DNA of 32,973 nt from an uncultured Eubacteriales bacterium (GTDB lineage: Bacteria; Bacillota; Clostridia; TANB77; CAG-508). Positions 7,046 through 14,190 of the stretch are shown one piece after another. The translations under genes were made by a program, and so were the position numbers. Positions within the stretch are counted from its first letter, which is position 1. Each line of letters starts with the position of its first letter. Where the stretch lies: NCBI GenBank assembly GCA_949287075.1, contig CASEEU010000043.1, positions 1 to 32,973 of the forward strand. The letters run 5' to 3'. The notes below the pieces were generated by a model, which ran no database searches, had not been told where the DNA came from, and was given only the letters and a program-made list of their open reading frames with translations.

Positions 7046-9016
7046 ATGATTTTAGAAGGAAAAATATTAGGAAATAGATATGAGATTATCGAAAAAGTTG
7101 GTAATGGAGGGATGGCTACAGTTTATAGAGCAGAAGATAAAGTGTTAAAGAGAAATGTAGCTGTAAAAGTTTTAAAAGATGAGTTTACAACAGATGAGGA
7201 GTTTATTAAACGATTTGAAATAGAGGCACAATCTGCAGCAAGATTAACACATCCAAATATCGTATCTATTTATGATGTTGGTTCAGAAGATAATCTATAT
7301 TATATTGTCATGGAATTGATTAGAGGAAAAACATTAAAAGAAATTATTGTAGAAGAAAGAGGACCTCTTCCATGGAAATGGTCAGTAAATGTAGCAATTC
7401 AAATAGCTTCAGCATTAGAAATGGCACATAAAAATAATATTATTCATAGAGATATTAAACCACATAATATTATTATAACAGAGGATGGAATAGCAAAAGT
7501 TACAGATTTTGGAATTGCAAAAGCTGTTTCAAATTCAACGATTACAGCTTTTGGAACAACTATCGGCTCTGTACACTATTTTTCACCAGAACATGCAAGA
7601 GGTGGATTTACAGATGCCAAATCAGATTTATACTCTTTAGGAGTTGTCATGTATGAAATGGTAACAGGAAGAGTTCCATTTGATGCAGATACTCCTGTTT
7701 CTGTTGCATTAAAGCATATGCAAGAAGAACCAGAAGAACCAATTGAATTAAATCCAAATTTACCATCAGCAGTTAATAGAATTATTATGAAAGCATTGAA
7801 AAAAGATACAACTTTAAGATATCAATCTGCAACAGATATGTTAGCTGATTTAAGGCAAGCTTTAAAAAATCCTAATGGTGATTTTGTGGATGATAGAGAT
7901 TATGATGCAACAGCAAGAACACAAAAAATTAATACAGATTTATATGGAAATGTGGATGAAGATAATAATAAAAGAAATGGAAAGAAAGATAATAAATTTG
8001 TAGCATTTATAAAAAGACATAAAGTATTAAGCAGCTTTATTGGATTAATATTATTATTTGCTATCAGTTTAGGTGGTACATTAGCATATTTAAATATAAC
8101 GAATCCAGCAGAAGTAGAGCTTCCAGATATAGTAGGAATGTCAAAAGAAGAGGCACAAAAAACAGTAGAAGATTTAAAACTTGTATTTGAAGTATCAAGT
8201 GAAGAATTTAATAAAGATGTTCCAGAAGGATATGTTATCTCTCAAGATCCTACCTATATTGCAGACTATAATGTAAAAGAAGGAAGTACTGTCAAAGTAG
8301 TTATTAGCAAAGGACAAGAAAAAACAACAGTACCTAATGTTGAAGGAGAAGAAAGAAGCGAAGCAATAAAAATGCTAGAAGATGCAAAATTGAAAGCAGA
8401 AGTAGTAGAAGAAACAAGTAAGACAGTAAAAGAAGGGTATGTTATTTCTCAAGAAGTAGAAGCAGATTCTGAGGCATATGCAGGAGACACAGTTAAAATT
8501 CATGTAAGTACAGGAACAGGAATAAAACAAGTTACAGTTCAAAATGTTATAGGGCAAACAGAAGCAAATGCAAAATCAACATTAGAAGGTCAAGGATTAA
8601 AAGTTACAATTAATTATGTAGAAGCAACTTCAAATGATGGAAAAGTTACAGCACAAAGTGTAGCAGGAGGAACAACAGTAGATGAGGGAACAACCGTTAC
8701 ATTAACTGTAAATAAAGTAGCTGAAAATAAAGACATAGTAGTAAATGTAAGTGTTAAGAAATTAGTAGAGAGTTATTTCGCAGAGAAAAATGAAGAAACA
8801 GAAGAGACAACTAATAAAAATGTAAATGTAAAAGTTAATAATGAAACAAGAACAGTAAGCAGTACAACTGAGAATTGTCAAATAACGCTTTCAGGAAAAG
8901 AAGGAGAATCTTTAGAGATAAATGTATCTATAACAGATCCAAACAATGGTGGTAGTCAAATTTATAGTTCAAGTAGGACGGTTACTTTAGGATCACAGAA
9001 TACAATAACCTTTTAA
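7046..9016 (+). CDS. prkC: Membrane Ser/Thr protein kinase with PASTA domains
   Basis: 656 residues. The N-terminal Hanks-type kinase domain (about 10-275) has GNGGMATVY, Lys41 in VAVKVLK, catalytic HRDIKPHN (Asp136) and DFG at 154-156. A charged juxtamembrane stretch leads to one membrane segment (about 327-348), then three outward-facing PASTA repeats (about 356-424, 427-495, 497-561) that in this family sense muropeptides or lipid II. A tail of about 95 residues (562-656) follows the last PASTA and looks like a beta-rich extra domain I cannot name. AAGGAGAG precedes the ATG. The kinase controls growth, wall synthesis and, in spore formers, germination. It has its own terminator after the stop. 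Confidence 0.97.
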   Translation: MILEGKILGNRYEIIEKVGNGGMATVYRAEDKVLKRNVAVKVLKDEFTTDEEFIKRFEIEAQSAARLTHPNIVSIYDVGSEDNLYYIVMELIRGKTLKEIIVEERGPLPWKWSVNVAIQIASALEMAHKNNIIHRDIKPHNIIITEDGIAKVTDFGIAKAVSNSTITAFGTTIGSVHYFSPEHARGGFTDAKSDLYSLGVVMYEMVTGRVPFDADTPVSVALKHMQEEPEEPIELNPNLPSAVNRIIMKALKKDTTLRYQSATDMLADLRQALKNPNGDFVDDRDYDATARTQKINTDLYGNVDEDNNKRNGKKDNKFVAFIKRHKVLSSFIGLILLFAISLGGTLAYLNITNPAEVELPDIVGMSKEEAQKTVEDLKLVFEVSSEEFNKDVPEGYVISQDPTYIADYNVKEGSTVKVVISKGQEKTTVPNVEGEERSEAIKMLEDAKLKAEVVEETSKTVKEGYVISQEVEADSEAYAGDTVKIHVSTGTGIKQVTVQNVIGQTEANAKSTLEGQGLKVTINYVEATSNDGKVTAQSVAGGTTVDEGTTVTLTVNKVAENKDIVVNVSVKKLVESYFAEKNEETEETTNKNVNVKVNNETRTVSSTTENCQITLSGKEGESLEINVSITDPNNGGSQIYSSSRTVTLGSQNTITF

Positions 9017-9042
9017 TGAAAAATAGATAAGACTAAAATAAT

Positions 9043-9078
9043 AAAAGTTCAATTAGTAATTGCTAATTGGACTTTTTT
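9043..9078 (+). terminator. Intrinsic terminator after prkC
   Basis: A 12-14 bp stem (9043-9056 with 9063-9076) with one G.T pair and a six-base loop ends in TTTTTT. It separates prkC from rsgA. Confidence 0.85.
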
Positions 9079-9088
9079 CGTATATAAT
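9060..9088 (+). promoter_or_regulatory. Promoter of the rsgA-rpe unit
   Basis: TTGCTA (9060-9065) and TATAAT (9083-9088) are spaced 17 bp apart. The -35 lies in the loop and right arm of the prkC terminator, repeating the overlap seen before gatC. The 31-nt repeat pair would fall within the leader. Confidence 0.5.
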
Positions 9089-9114
9089 GGTAAAGAGAGA
9101 TGTTTTTAAAGAAA

Positions 9115-9178
9115 TGTCCCAAACAGAAACGATCTCAATGGGACAAATGTCGCATAGAAAAACGATCTCAATGAGACA
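9115..9178. repeat. Two tandem copies of a 31-nt palindromic repeat
   Basis: Unit one spans 9115-9145 and unit two 9148-9178, with 26 of 31 bases identical. Each is an inverted repeat whose ends are TGTCCCA...TGGGACA (perfect) or TGTCGCA...TGAGACA (one mismatch), around a shared core AACGATCTCAATG. They lie in the rsgA leader, the second ending 14 bases before its start codon. They may be a dispersed palindrome family or an RNA/operator element. Confidence 0.75.
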
Positions 9179-9192
9179 AAGATGGAGGGAAT

Positions 9193-10074
9193 ATGCAAGG
9201 ATTAATTGTAGAGAATATATCTAATCTATACCAAGTAAAAGTGGAGAAAGAAATATATGAAACAACTGCAAGAGGAAAATTTAAGAAAGAGGAAATTACG
9301 CCAGTTGTTGGTGATATAGTGGATATAACGATTACAGATGAAAAAGAGAAAAAAGCTGTTATCGAGAAAATATATGAAAGAAGAGTATATATAAAAAGAC
9401 CAAAACTTGCGAATATTACACAAATTATATTTGTTGTTTCTAGTAAAGATCCAAAACCAGATTTACTAATGTTAGATAAACAACTAGCTTTTGCAGAGTA
9501 TGTAGGGGTAAATAGCATTATAGTTTTGAATAAAACAGATTTAGACCAAAAGGAAGATTTTAGAAATATAAAACAAATATATAGTAAAATAGGATATACT
9601 ATTATCTTGACAGATGCTAAACAGAGACAAGGAATTGATAACTTGAAAAATTTATTAAAAAATAATATCAATGCATTTTCAGGAAATTCCGGTGTTGGAA
9701 AATCTACTTTAATTAATGGCATATTTGACAAAGATGTTACACAAGAAGGAGAAATTAGTAAGAAAAATAAAAGAGGGAAAAATACAACAACAGCCATTAA
9801 ATTGTATGAAATAGATGAGAATACTTATATAGCAGATACACCAGGTTTTTCAACATTTGATATATCAGAAATAGAAAGTAAAGAGTTATATCAGTATTTC
9901 AAAGAATTTAAACAGTTTGAAGAAAATTGTGAATTTATAGGCTGTACACATATAAAGGAAGAGAATTGTGGAATAAAAAAAGCAGTTGAAAATGGAGAGA
10001 TTGATAAAGCAAGATATGAACGTTTTTGCAAAATATATCAAGAATTAAAAGAAAAGGAGGAAAGAAAATGGTAG
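9193..10074 (+). CDS. rsgA: Ribosome small-subunit GTPase RsgA
   Basis: 293 residues, normal for RsgA (CpgA/YloQ). An OB-fold N-terminus (about 1-65) is followed by a circularly permuted GTPase with motifs in the order G4 NKTD (113-116), G1 GNSGVGKST (164-172), G2 TTT (198-200) and G3 DTPG (215-218). A C-terminal zinc finger uses Cys246, Cys251, His253 and Cys259. The protein checks late maturation of the 30S subunit, removing other factors on GTP hydrolysis. TGGAGGGA precedes the ATG. Its end overlaps the rpe start by 7 bases, implying translational coupling. The stp-prkC-rsgA-rpe order matches Bacillus subtilis. Confidence 0.97.
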   Translation: MQGLIVENISNLYQVKVEKEIYETTARGKFKKEEITPVVGDIVDITITDEKEKKAVIEKIYERRVYIKRPKLANITQIIFVVSSKDPKPDLLMLDKQLAFAEYVGVNSIIVLNKTDLDQKEDFRNIKQIYSKIGYTIILTDAKQRQGIDNLKNLLKNNINAFSGNSGVGKSTLINGIFDKDVTQEGEISKKNKRGKNTTTAIKLYEIDENTYIADTPGFSTFDISEIESKELYQYFKEFKQFEENCEFIGCTHIKEENCGIKKAVENGEIDKARYERFCKIYQELKEKEERKW

Positions 10075-10736
10075 AAGTTTCAACATCAATTCTTTCAGTA
10101 AAAAAAGGAGAGGAGTCAAAAACATTTTTTTCATTAGAAGCGGCTAAAACTGATTATTTTCATATAGATGTGATGGATGGTGAATTTGTAGAAAAAAATA
10201 CATATCAAACCATGTTAGAATATGCTTCTTATATCAGAAGAATATCAAATGCACCATTAGATGTTCATTTAATGGTAAATGATATTAAAAAAGCAGTAAA
10301 TGATTTTAGTGCAGTAGAACCAAATATCATAACATTTCATTTAGAAGCATGTAAAGATGAACAAGAGGTAATGGAAACAATAAACTATATAAAACAAAAT
10401 CATTGTAAAATAGGAATATCGGTAAAACCAGATACAAAGATAGAAGAGGTTTACAAATATTTGCCATATATCCATATGTGTCTAGTTATGACAGTAGAAC
10501 CTGGAAAAGGTGGACAAAGCTATTTAAGTGAAATGACAGAAAAAGTGAGTACATTAAAAAAATATATTGATGATAATGATTTAGAAATTGATATAGAAGT
10601 AGATGGAGGAATTAACTTAAGAACTGCTCCAGAAGTAAAAGAAGCAGGTGCAAATATTTTAGTTGCAGGAACAGCAATTTTAAATGCCGTAGATTATAAA
10701 GTGATTATAGATGAATTGAAAAAAGAAGGAATCTGA
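10068..10736 (+). CDS. rpe: Ribulose-phosphate 3-epimerase
   Basis: 222 residues from the ATG at 10068, selected because AAAGGAGG lies 8 bases before it; an upstream in-frame ATG inside rsgA lacks one. The TIM-barrel metal and catalytic residues are visible: His32, Asp34 and Asp37 in FHIDVMDG, His67 in DVHLMV, and Asp179 in EVDGG. A phosphate-binding VAGTAI lies near the C-terminus. The enzyme interconverts ribulose-5-phosphate and xylulose-5-phosphate in the pentose phosphate pathway. It overlaps rsgA. The stop codon lies within the left arm of the terminator. Confidence 0.95.
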   Translation: MVEVSTSILSVKKGEESKTFFSLEAAKTDYFHIDVMDGEFVEKNTYQTMLEYASYIRRISNAPLDVHLMVNDIKKAVNDFSAVEPNIITFHLEACKDEQEVMETINYIKQNHCKIGISVKPDTKIEEVYKYLPYIHMCLVMTVEPGKGGQSYLSEMTEKVSTLKKYIDDNDLEIDIEVDGGINLRTAPEVKEAGANILVAGTAILNAVDYKVIIDELKKEGI

Positions 10737-10756
10737 TGATGCAGATTCCTTCTTTT
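10721..10756. terminator. Bidirectional terminator between rpe and the converging gene
   Basis: A perfect 15-bp stem (10721-10735 with 10742-10756) and a six-base loop, A-rich on one side and T-rich on the other, so it can work in both directions. The left arm holds the last codons and stop of rpe. The right arm is nearly the same as that of the hairpin at 12991-13024. Confidence 0.9.
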
Positions 10757-10774
10757 GAATAAATTGATTATTTA

Positions 10775-12142
10775 TTATTTAGAATTTTCATCTTTGTTTT
10801 TATCTGTTTCATTATTTTTTTCTTCATTTTTTTCAGTTTCATCAGATTTGATTTCTTCCTTTGAATTGGTTGTTTCATCAGATTTATCTTCTTCTTTTGC
10901 ATTTGTTGATTTATCAGATGAATTTTCTTTTTCTGTTTTAGATTTAGGTTCTTCTATTTTTTCTTCAGAATTTGAAGTTTTTTTATCAGAATCTAAATTT
11001 GTTTTATCAGATTTTTCTTGTATTAAAATGTTATATGAAATTGTACCAATTCCCCATATAATTGCAATTAGAGAAATAATCATACCTGCGTAAGGGATTA
11101 AAGTCAATAGCCAGAATATGATAGTGGTAACAATTAAAAATCCTAATTTATATAAGTTTTGTGTAATTTTCAACTTATTGCAAATCATTGTATTTACATC
11201 AATAACTGCAGCAGATGTACTGATGAAGAAAAGAATAGCTAATACACAAAGTAATAATATAGTAAACTGACTAGTGATAGGAATTAGTAAGATGATGACA
11301 GATAATAAAGTAATCACAATTGGAACGATGATTCCTAATCCTATGATTTGCAAAGCTTTTCTCCAAGTTATAGGATGGCTTGAATTGTGTAATAATTTTG
11401 GAGAAATCCATAAGCCAATTAACCATATAATAATGGCAGATACTAGTATAGCACCTAAAGAATACATATAGTATGAAATATCAAATGTATGATTTTGTAA
11501 TTGAGAAAAATGTGTTTCTCCAGAAACATGTCCTTCTGGGATAGATATTTCATTGTCAGAAGAATAATTTAAATTTCCTTGTATACTTCCATATGATGCA
11601 ATACTAGGAGTCTCTTCTGTATTAGGTTTTTCTTTGAAATTGATAGAAGAACAGTTGGTAAAAACATCTCTTCCAATCATACTATTGATATTAAGTGTAT
11701 TACAGATACTTTTCACGTCTCTATATATAAATCCATCAATAGTTAATGTATTACCAATAGAATAGATGTTGTAAGCAACACCTTTTACATTAATGGTATT
11801 GGCACATGCAAATATATTATTCAAAATGTATCCATTATCTTCTATATTAAGAGTGTTAGCAAATATAAAGGCATCTCCACCAATTTGTGTATTAATGGTA
11901 ACCGTATTTGCCATAATAAATAAATTGCCATCAACTGGTGTATCAATCGTTACTGTATCTTGAAATACATATTCGTCTCCTTCTGTTATTGTGACTTCTT
12001 CTTGAGAAGTACTAATAGGATTTGCTTGATCAGTTGTTGTTGTTTCAACATTAACTTCATTTTCAGCATTTACAATAGGTATTAACAAAGAAATAACAAG
12101 CAAAGCAATTAAAAAAATGATGTTTATTTTCTTTTTTAACAT
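10775..12142 (-). CDS. Secreted/membrane beta-solenoid protein with charged tail (polymer-forming-like)
   Basis: 455 residues. A signal peptide (1-26, ending VNA) precedes a repetitive region (about 55-195) with spaced ANT-x-NI / GNT-x-TI / CNT-x-NI steps, typical of a right-handed beta-solenoid as in bactofilin-like 'polymer-forming' proteins. Hydrophobic segments follow at about 226-246, 265-289, 293-315, 331-349 and 351-372, then an 80-residue Lys/Glu/Ser/Asp tail (376-455). The solenoid would face outside if the signal is cleaved. An AGGAGGAT site precedes the ATG. It is a single gene with its own promoter, converging on rpe. The function is not known; an envelope scaffold is a guess from architecture. 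Confidence 0.75.
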   Translation of the reverse strand: MLKKKINIIFLIALLVISLLIPIVNAENEVNVETTTTDQANPISTSQEEVTITEGDEYVFQDTVTIDTPVDGNLFIMANTVTINTQIGGDAFIFANTLNIEDNGYILNNIFACANTINVKGVAYNIYSIGNTLTIDGFIYRDVKSICNTLNINSMIGRDVFTNCSSINFKEKPNTEETPSIASYGSIQGNLNYSSDNEISIPEGHVSGETHFSQLQNHTFDISYYMYSLGAILVSAIIIWLIGLWISPKLLHNSSHPITWRKALQIIGLGIIVPIVITLLSVIILLIPITSQFTILLLCVLAILFFISTSAAVIDVNTMICNKLKITQNLYKLGFLIVTTIIFWLLTLIPYAGMIISLIAIIWGIGTISYNILIQEKSDKTNLDSDKKTSNSEEKIEEPKSKTEKENSSDKSTNAKEEDKSDETTNSKEEIKSDETEKNEEKNNETDKNKDENSK

Positions 12143-12173
12143 AATATCCTCCTTTTAAATTAATATTAATAGA

Positions 12174-12202
12174 AATATATAACGGAAAAGGGATTTTGTC
12201 AA
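12174..12202 (-). promoter_or_regulatory. Promoter of the beta-solenoid gene
   Basis: On the minus strand a perfect TTGACA (12197-12202) and TATATT (12174-12179) have a 17-bp spacer, 32 bp before the start codon. Confidence 0.75.
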
Positions 12203-12209
12203 TAATAAG

Positions 12210-12249
12210 AATGAGTAGTTTTGTCTTTAAAAGAACAAAACTACTCATT
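12210..12249. terminator. Stem-loop after the small Cys-rich gene
   Basis: A 15-bp perfect stem (12210-12224 with 12235-12249) with a ten-base loop. It contains the stop codon of the leftward small gene, as the rpe terminator does. The poly-T run lies on the plus-strand side (12253-12260), so leftward termination efficiency is uncertain. Confidence 0.65.
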
Positions 12250-12384
12250 GAGTTTTTTTTCTGATTTATCAACAAAGTAAGTGCATTCACTGGTTGTTGA
12301 AAAAATGGTAGGTGTAATACTAGAATAAGAACATTTACCATCTTTTTGATAAATACAATTTAGTGAACAATTAATATTTGTCAA
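12241..12384 (-). CDS. Small Cys-rich protein, TTG start
   Basis: 47 residues with a TTG start at 12384, supported by AGAGGTG six bases upstream and by an open frame beginning MTNINCSLNC. Cysteines at 6, 10, 18 and 34 (C-x3-C-x7-C-x15-C) could bind one metal ion. The pattern NCSLNCIYQKDGKCSY resembles a family of tiny Cys-rich clostridial proteins (DUF1540-like), but I cannot confirm the family by search. It sits upstream of the beta-solenoid gene on the same strand, but that gene has its own promoter. A longer ORF (12063-12341) in another frame overlaps it and is discarded. The role is unknown. Confidence 0.62.
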   Translation of the reverse strand: MTNINCSLNCIYQKDGKCSYSSITPTIFSTTSECTYFVDKSEKKLNE

Positions 12385-12401
12385 AAAATCACCTCTACAT
12401 A

Positions 12402-12431
12402 GTAGTATGTAAAAAAGATAAATAAATATAC
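12402..12431 (-). promoter_or_regulatory. Possible SigE-like promoter of the small Cys-rich gene
   Basis: On the minus strand GTATATT (12425-12431) and CATACTAC (12402-12409) have a 15-bp spacer. They resemble the mother-cell sporulation consensus (kmATATT, CATACAnT) at six of seven and about six of eight positions. No better SigA pair was found. This is inference from a degenerate consensus. Confidence 0.3.
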
Positions 12432-12494
12432 AAAATTTATATAGGTTCTTTGAATAAGAAAAAAGACATATTCATAAATACATAGAAATGATAA

Positions 12495-12523
12495 TTGACA
12501 GTTTATAAAAAGGATATTATACT
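12495..12523 (+). promoter_or_regulatory. Strong promoter of the orphan gene at 12599
   Basis: A perfect TTGACA (12495-12500) and TATACT (12518-12523) have a 17-bp spacer. This gives a leader of about 70 nt. Confidence 0.8.
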
Positions 12524-12567
12524 ATATATACCTAGATGGCTTGAATTTATGTGCTTAAGGCAACAAA

Positions 12568-12583
12568 ACACAAAAGTTTGTGT
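12568..12583 (+). promoter_or_regulatory. Leader hairpin next to the ribosome binding site
   Basis: ACACAAA (12568-12574) and TTTGTGT (12577-12583) form a 7-bp inverted repeat with a two-base centre, ending one base before GGGAGG (12585-12590). It could modulate translation or simply keep the ribosome binding site free. A role is not shown. Confidence 0.4.
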
Positions 12584-12598
12584 AGGGAGGTTTAGAAT

Positions 12599-12949
12599 AT
12601 GCAATATTTAAGAGAATATTTGGACCCAAAATACTCATGGTGGTTAGCAGATTCTAGATATCTGATATCATTAAATGAAATTCCACCAACGGCAGAAAAT
12701 CTTCGGATACTTTTTTATTGTGAAGAATGTGATGGTGACGAAGATTTACCATATCATGTAGCAAAACTGGAAGATATCAAAATAGATCAAGATGGCGATT
12801 ACAATTTTTGCTGTCCAGAATATGATTATGATGGATCATATCAGGAATGTGTGGATTGTTCTGAACTGCCAGAAGAGTTAAAAGATATCTTTGAATCTAC
12901 TTCATTTGAGAAGGTTTATGATGATGTAGACGAAGAAGACGAAGAGTAA
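12599..12949 (+). CDS. Acidic orphan protein with Cys pairs
   Basis: 116 residues, family not recognised. The N-terminus is aromatic-rich (WWLADSRYL). Cys pairs occur at YCEEC, FCCPE and ECVDC, enough for a zinc-ribbon-like site. The C-terminus ends in an almost wholly acidic run (DDVDEEDEE). The protein is strongly acidic with no signal peptide or membrane span, so it is probably cytosolic. GGGAGG precedes the ATG. It has a private consensus promoter and a terminator. Codon choice (CTG, CGG, GGC, GAC) looks less AT-biased than the neighbours and like that of the orphan gene at 14275, which may point to separate origin. No function is assigned. Confidence 0.72.
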   Translation: MQYLREYLDPKYSWWLADSRYLISLNEIPPTAENLRILFYCEECDGDEDLPYHVAKLEDIKIDQDGDYNFCCPEYDYDGSYQECVDCSELPEELKDIFESTSFEKVYDDVDEEDEE

Positions 12950-12990
12950 CTTGAAAACCAGCCTAAGCACAAAACTAGATTAAACTAGGT

Positions 12991-13024
12991 AAAGAAGGAA
13001 TCTTGCAATGCAGATTCCTTCTTT
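12991..13024. terminator. Bidirectional terminator between the 12599 gene and nth
   Basis: A 13-bp perfect stem (12991-13003 with 13012-13024) and an eight-base loop. The right side shares about 21 identical bases with the terminator at 10741-10761, so the two are likely copies. Both lie between converging genes. Confidence 0.85.
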
Positions 13025-13069
13025 TGAAAATATAAACTAAAAATTTGTGTATAGAAAGCTTTGATTTCA

Positions 13070-13708
13070 TTAATGTATGCTTTTTTTATAATGTTTACAA
13101 TATTCCTTAATGGAACAAGTATTACATTTTGGATTTCTGGCAATACAAGTATTTCTACCATGCCAAACAAATAAATGGTTGATATCTTTTAAATATTCTT
13201 TTGGAAAAATTTTAATTAAATCTTGTTCGATTTTTTCAGGTTCTTTTTCTTTTGATAAACCAATTAAATTTGAAATTCTTTTTGCATGGGTATCAACAGC
13301 AATACCTTCTGCAATGCCAAATACTTCTAACAAGACAACATTAGCCGTTTTTCTGCCAACACCTGCTAAACTCATCAAATCTTCCATATTATTTGGTACT
13401 TGTCCATTAAATTTTTCTAGAACTTGATTTGCGCATAATTTTATATTTTTTGCTTTATTCTTAAAAAAGCCACAAGGATGGATAAAATCTTCCAACTCTT
13501 TTATATCTATATTGGCAAAATCTTCTACTGTTTTACATTTTTTAAAAAGGGCAGGTGTTGTTTTATTGACTCTTTCATCAGTACATTGTGCAGAAAGAAT
13601 AACAGCAACAACTGCCTGAATAGGTGTTTCGAAATCCAAGCTACAAGCAGCGTCTGGATAAGTTTGTTTTAAAATTTCTACCATTTTTACTGCATCTTTT
13701 TTATTCAT
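13070..13708 (-). CDS. nth: Endonuclease III (DNA glycosylase/AP lyase)
   Basis: 212 residues, normal length. The helix-hairpin-helix reads LAGVGRKTA with catalytic Lys120, the catalytic Asp is Asp139 in AVDTHAKR, and a [4Fe-4S] site is formed by Cys188-x6-Cys195-x2-Cys198-x5-Cys204. It removes oxidised pyrimidines from DNA and cleaves the resulting abasic site. AAGGGATG lies before the ATG and a good promoter (13763-13791) stands upstream. It is leftward and single, convergent with the orphan gene at 12599. Confidence 0.97.
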   Translation of the reverse strand: MNKKDAVKMVEILKQTYPDAACSLDFETPIQAVVAVILSAQCTDERVNKTTPALFKKCKTVEDFANIDIKELEDFIHPCGFFKNKAKNIKLCANQVLEKFNGQVPNNMEDLMSLAGVGRKTANVVLLEVFGIAEGIAVDTHAKRISNLIGLSKEKEPEKIEQDLIKIFPKEYLKDINHLFVWHGRNTCIARNPKCNTCSIKEYCKHYKKSIH

Positions 13709-13762
13709 ATATCATCCCTTCTTATGATAGGTTTATTGTTTCTTTTTCTAAATTTACTATAT

Positions 13763-13791
13763 ATTTTAAAGAAAAATTAATGAAAAGTCAA
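13763..13791 (-). promoter_or_regulatory. Promoter of nth
   Basis: On the minus strand TTGACT (13786-13791) and TAAAAT (13763-13768) have a 17-bp spacer. Confidence 0.65.
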
Positions 13792-13834
13792 TTGGTTTGA
13801 TTTATCCTATGTTTTTTTAAGAGTTACCATAAAT

Positions 13835-13863
13835 GTCACATAAAACAGGTAAGTGAATATAAT
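13835..13863 (+). promoter_or_regulatory. Promoter of the small-protein/spoVM pair
   Basis: TATAAT (13858-13863) has GTCACA (13835-13840) 17 bp upstream, a fair SigA match. The same bases can be read as a SigE-type pair, TCACATA (13836-13842) and AATATAAT (13856-13863) with a 13-bp spacer. SpoVM is SigE-controlled in Bacillus subtilis, so the second reading is attractive, but the sequence does not decide. Confidence 0.45.
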
Positions 13864-13890
13864 ATACAAAAGAGAATGGAGGTAATAAAC

Positions 13891-14040
13891 ATGTTAAGGT
13901 TATTTAAAAAGACACTTGCTATTTGTCTAATAGGTTTAGGATTAGGTATATTATTAGTTTTATTACTTCCAATAACAGGCTGGTTATTTATGATAGGTGT
14001 CGTTGTGGTATGCGTTGGATTTATGTGGCTAGCATGCTAA
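13891..14040 (+). CDS. Small two-span membrane protein upstream of spoVM
   Basis: 49 residues, starting MLRLFKKTLA with a strong TGGAGG site 9 bases before the ATG. After the basic start the protein is almost wholly hydrophobic: one span at about 9-27, a Pro-Ile-Thr-Gly turn near 27-30, and a second span at about 31-47 ending in WLAC. It forms a helical hairpin in the membrane. It precedes spoVM by 21 bases on the same strand with matching ribosome binding sites, so the two form a unit, and a sporulation-related role is inferred only from that. The family is not recognised by name. Confidence 0.75.
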   Translation: MLRLFKKTLAICLIGLGLGILLVLLLPITGWLFMIGVVVVCVGFMWLAC

Positions 14041-14061
14041 TATAAAAGGAGGGATACATAT

Positions 14062-14142
14062 ATGACAATTGTAGTGAAAAAAGTTCCAAAATTTTTGAGA
14101 GGTTTTGTGAAACTAATTTTTGGAATTAAAGATAAAAATTGA
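14062..14142 (+). CDS. spoVM: Stage V sporulation protein M (SpoVM)
   Basis: 26 residues, exactly the length of Bacillus subtilis SpoVM. The core KVPKFLRGFVKLIFG lines up with the Bacillus KLPKFLGGIVRAMLG, keeping the Pro-Lys-Phe-Leu, the Gly, and the basic/hydrophobic faces of the amphipathic helix. In Bacillus this peptide recognises the curved forespore membrane and recruits SpoIVA to start coat and cortex assembly. An AAAGGAGGG site precedes the ATG. It sits near rpmB, as in Bacillus subtilis, where spoVM lies next to rpmB after the prkC-rsgA-rpe genes. The short length limits certainty, but sequence and context agree. Confidence 0.88.
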   Translation: MTIVVKKVPKFLRGFVKLIFGIKDKN

Positions 14143-14190
14143 TGGTTTGTATAGGAAAAAGGGAAGAAAGTAAAATAATTAACATAAAAT

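Noticed and set aside
9115..9178. CRISPR-like direct repeats
   Set aside because: There are only two adjacent copies with a two-base gap, no spacers and no cas genes; each unit is itself palindromic.
9168..9797. Leftward 209-residue hydrophobic ORF
   Set aside because: It is fully antisense to rsgA, whose motifs are unambiguous; the Phe/Ser/Ile-rich product is typical of reverse AT-rich coding DNA.
10755..11093. Rightward Ser/Phe-rich ORF
   Set aside because: It is the antisense of the Lys/Glu/Ser/Asp tail of the leftward beta-solenoid gene, and its composition is explained by that repeat.
12063..12341. Leftward 92-residue ORF
   Set aside because: It overlaps both the 47-residue Cys-rich gene and the signal peptide of the beta-solenoid gene in another frame and has no ribosome binding site.
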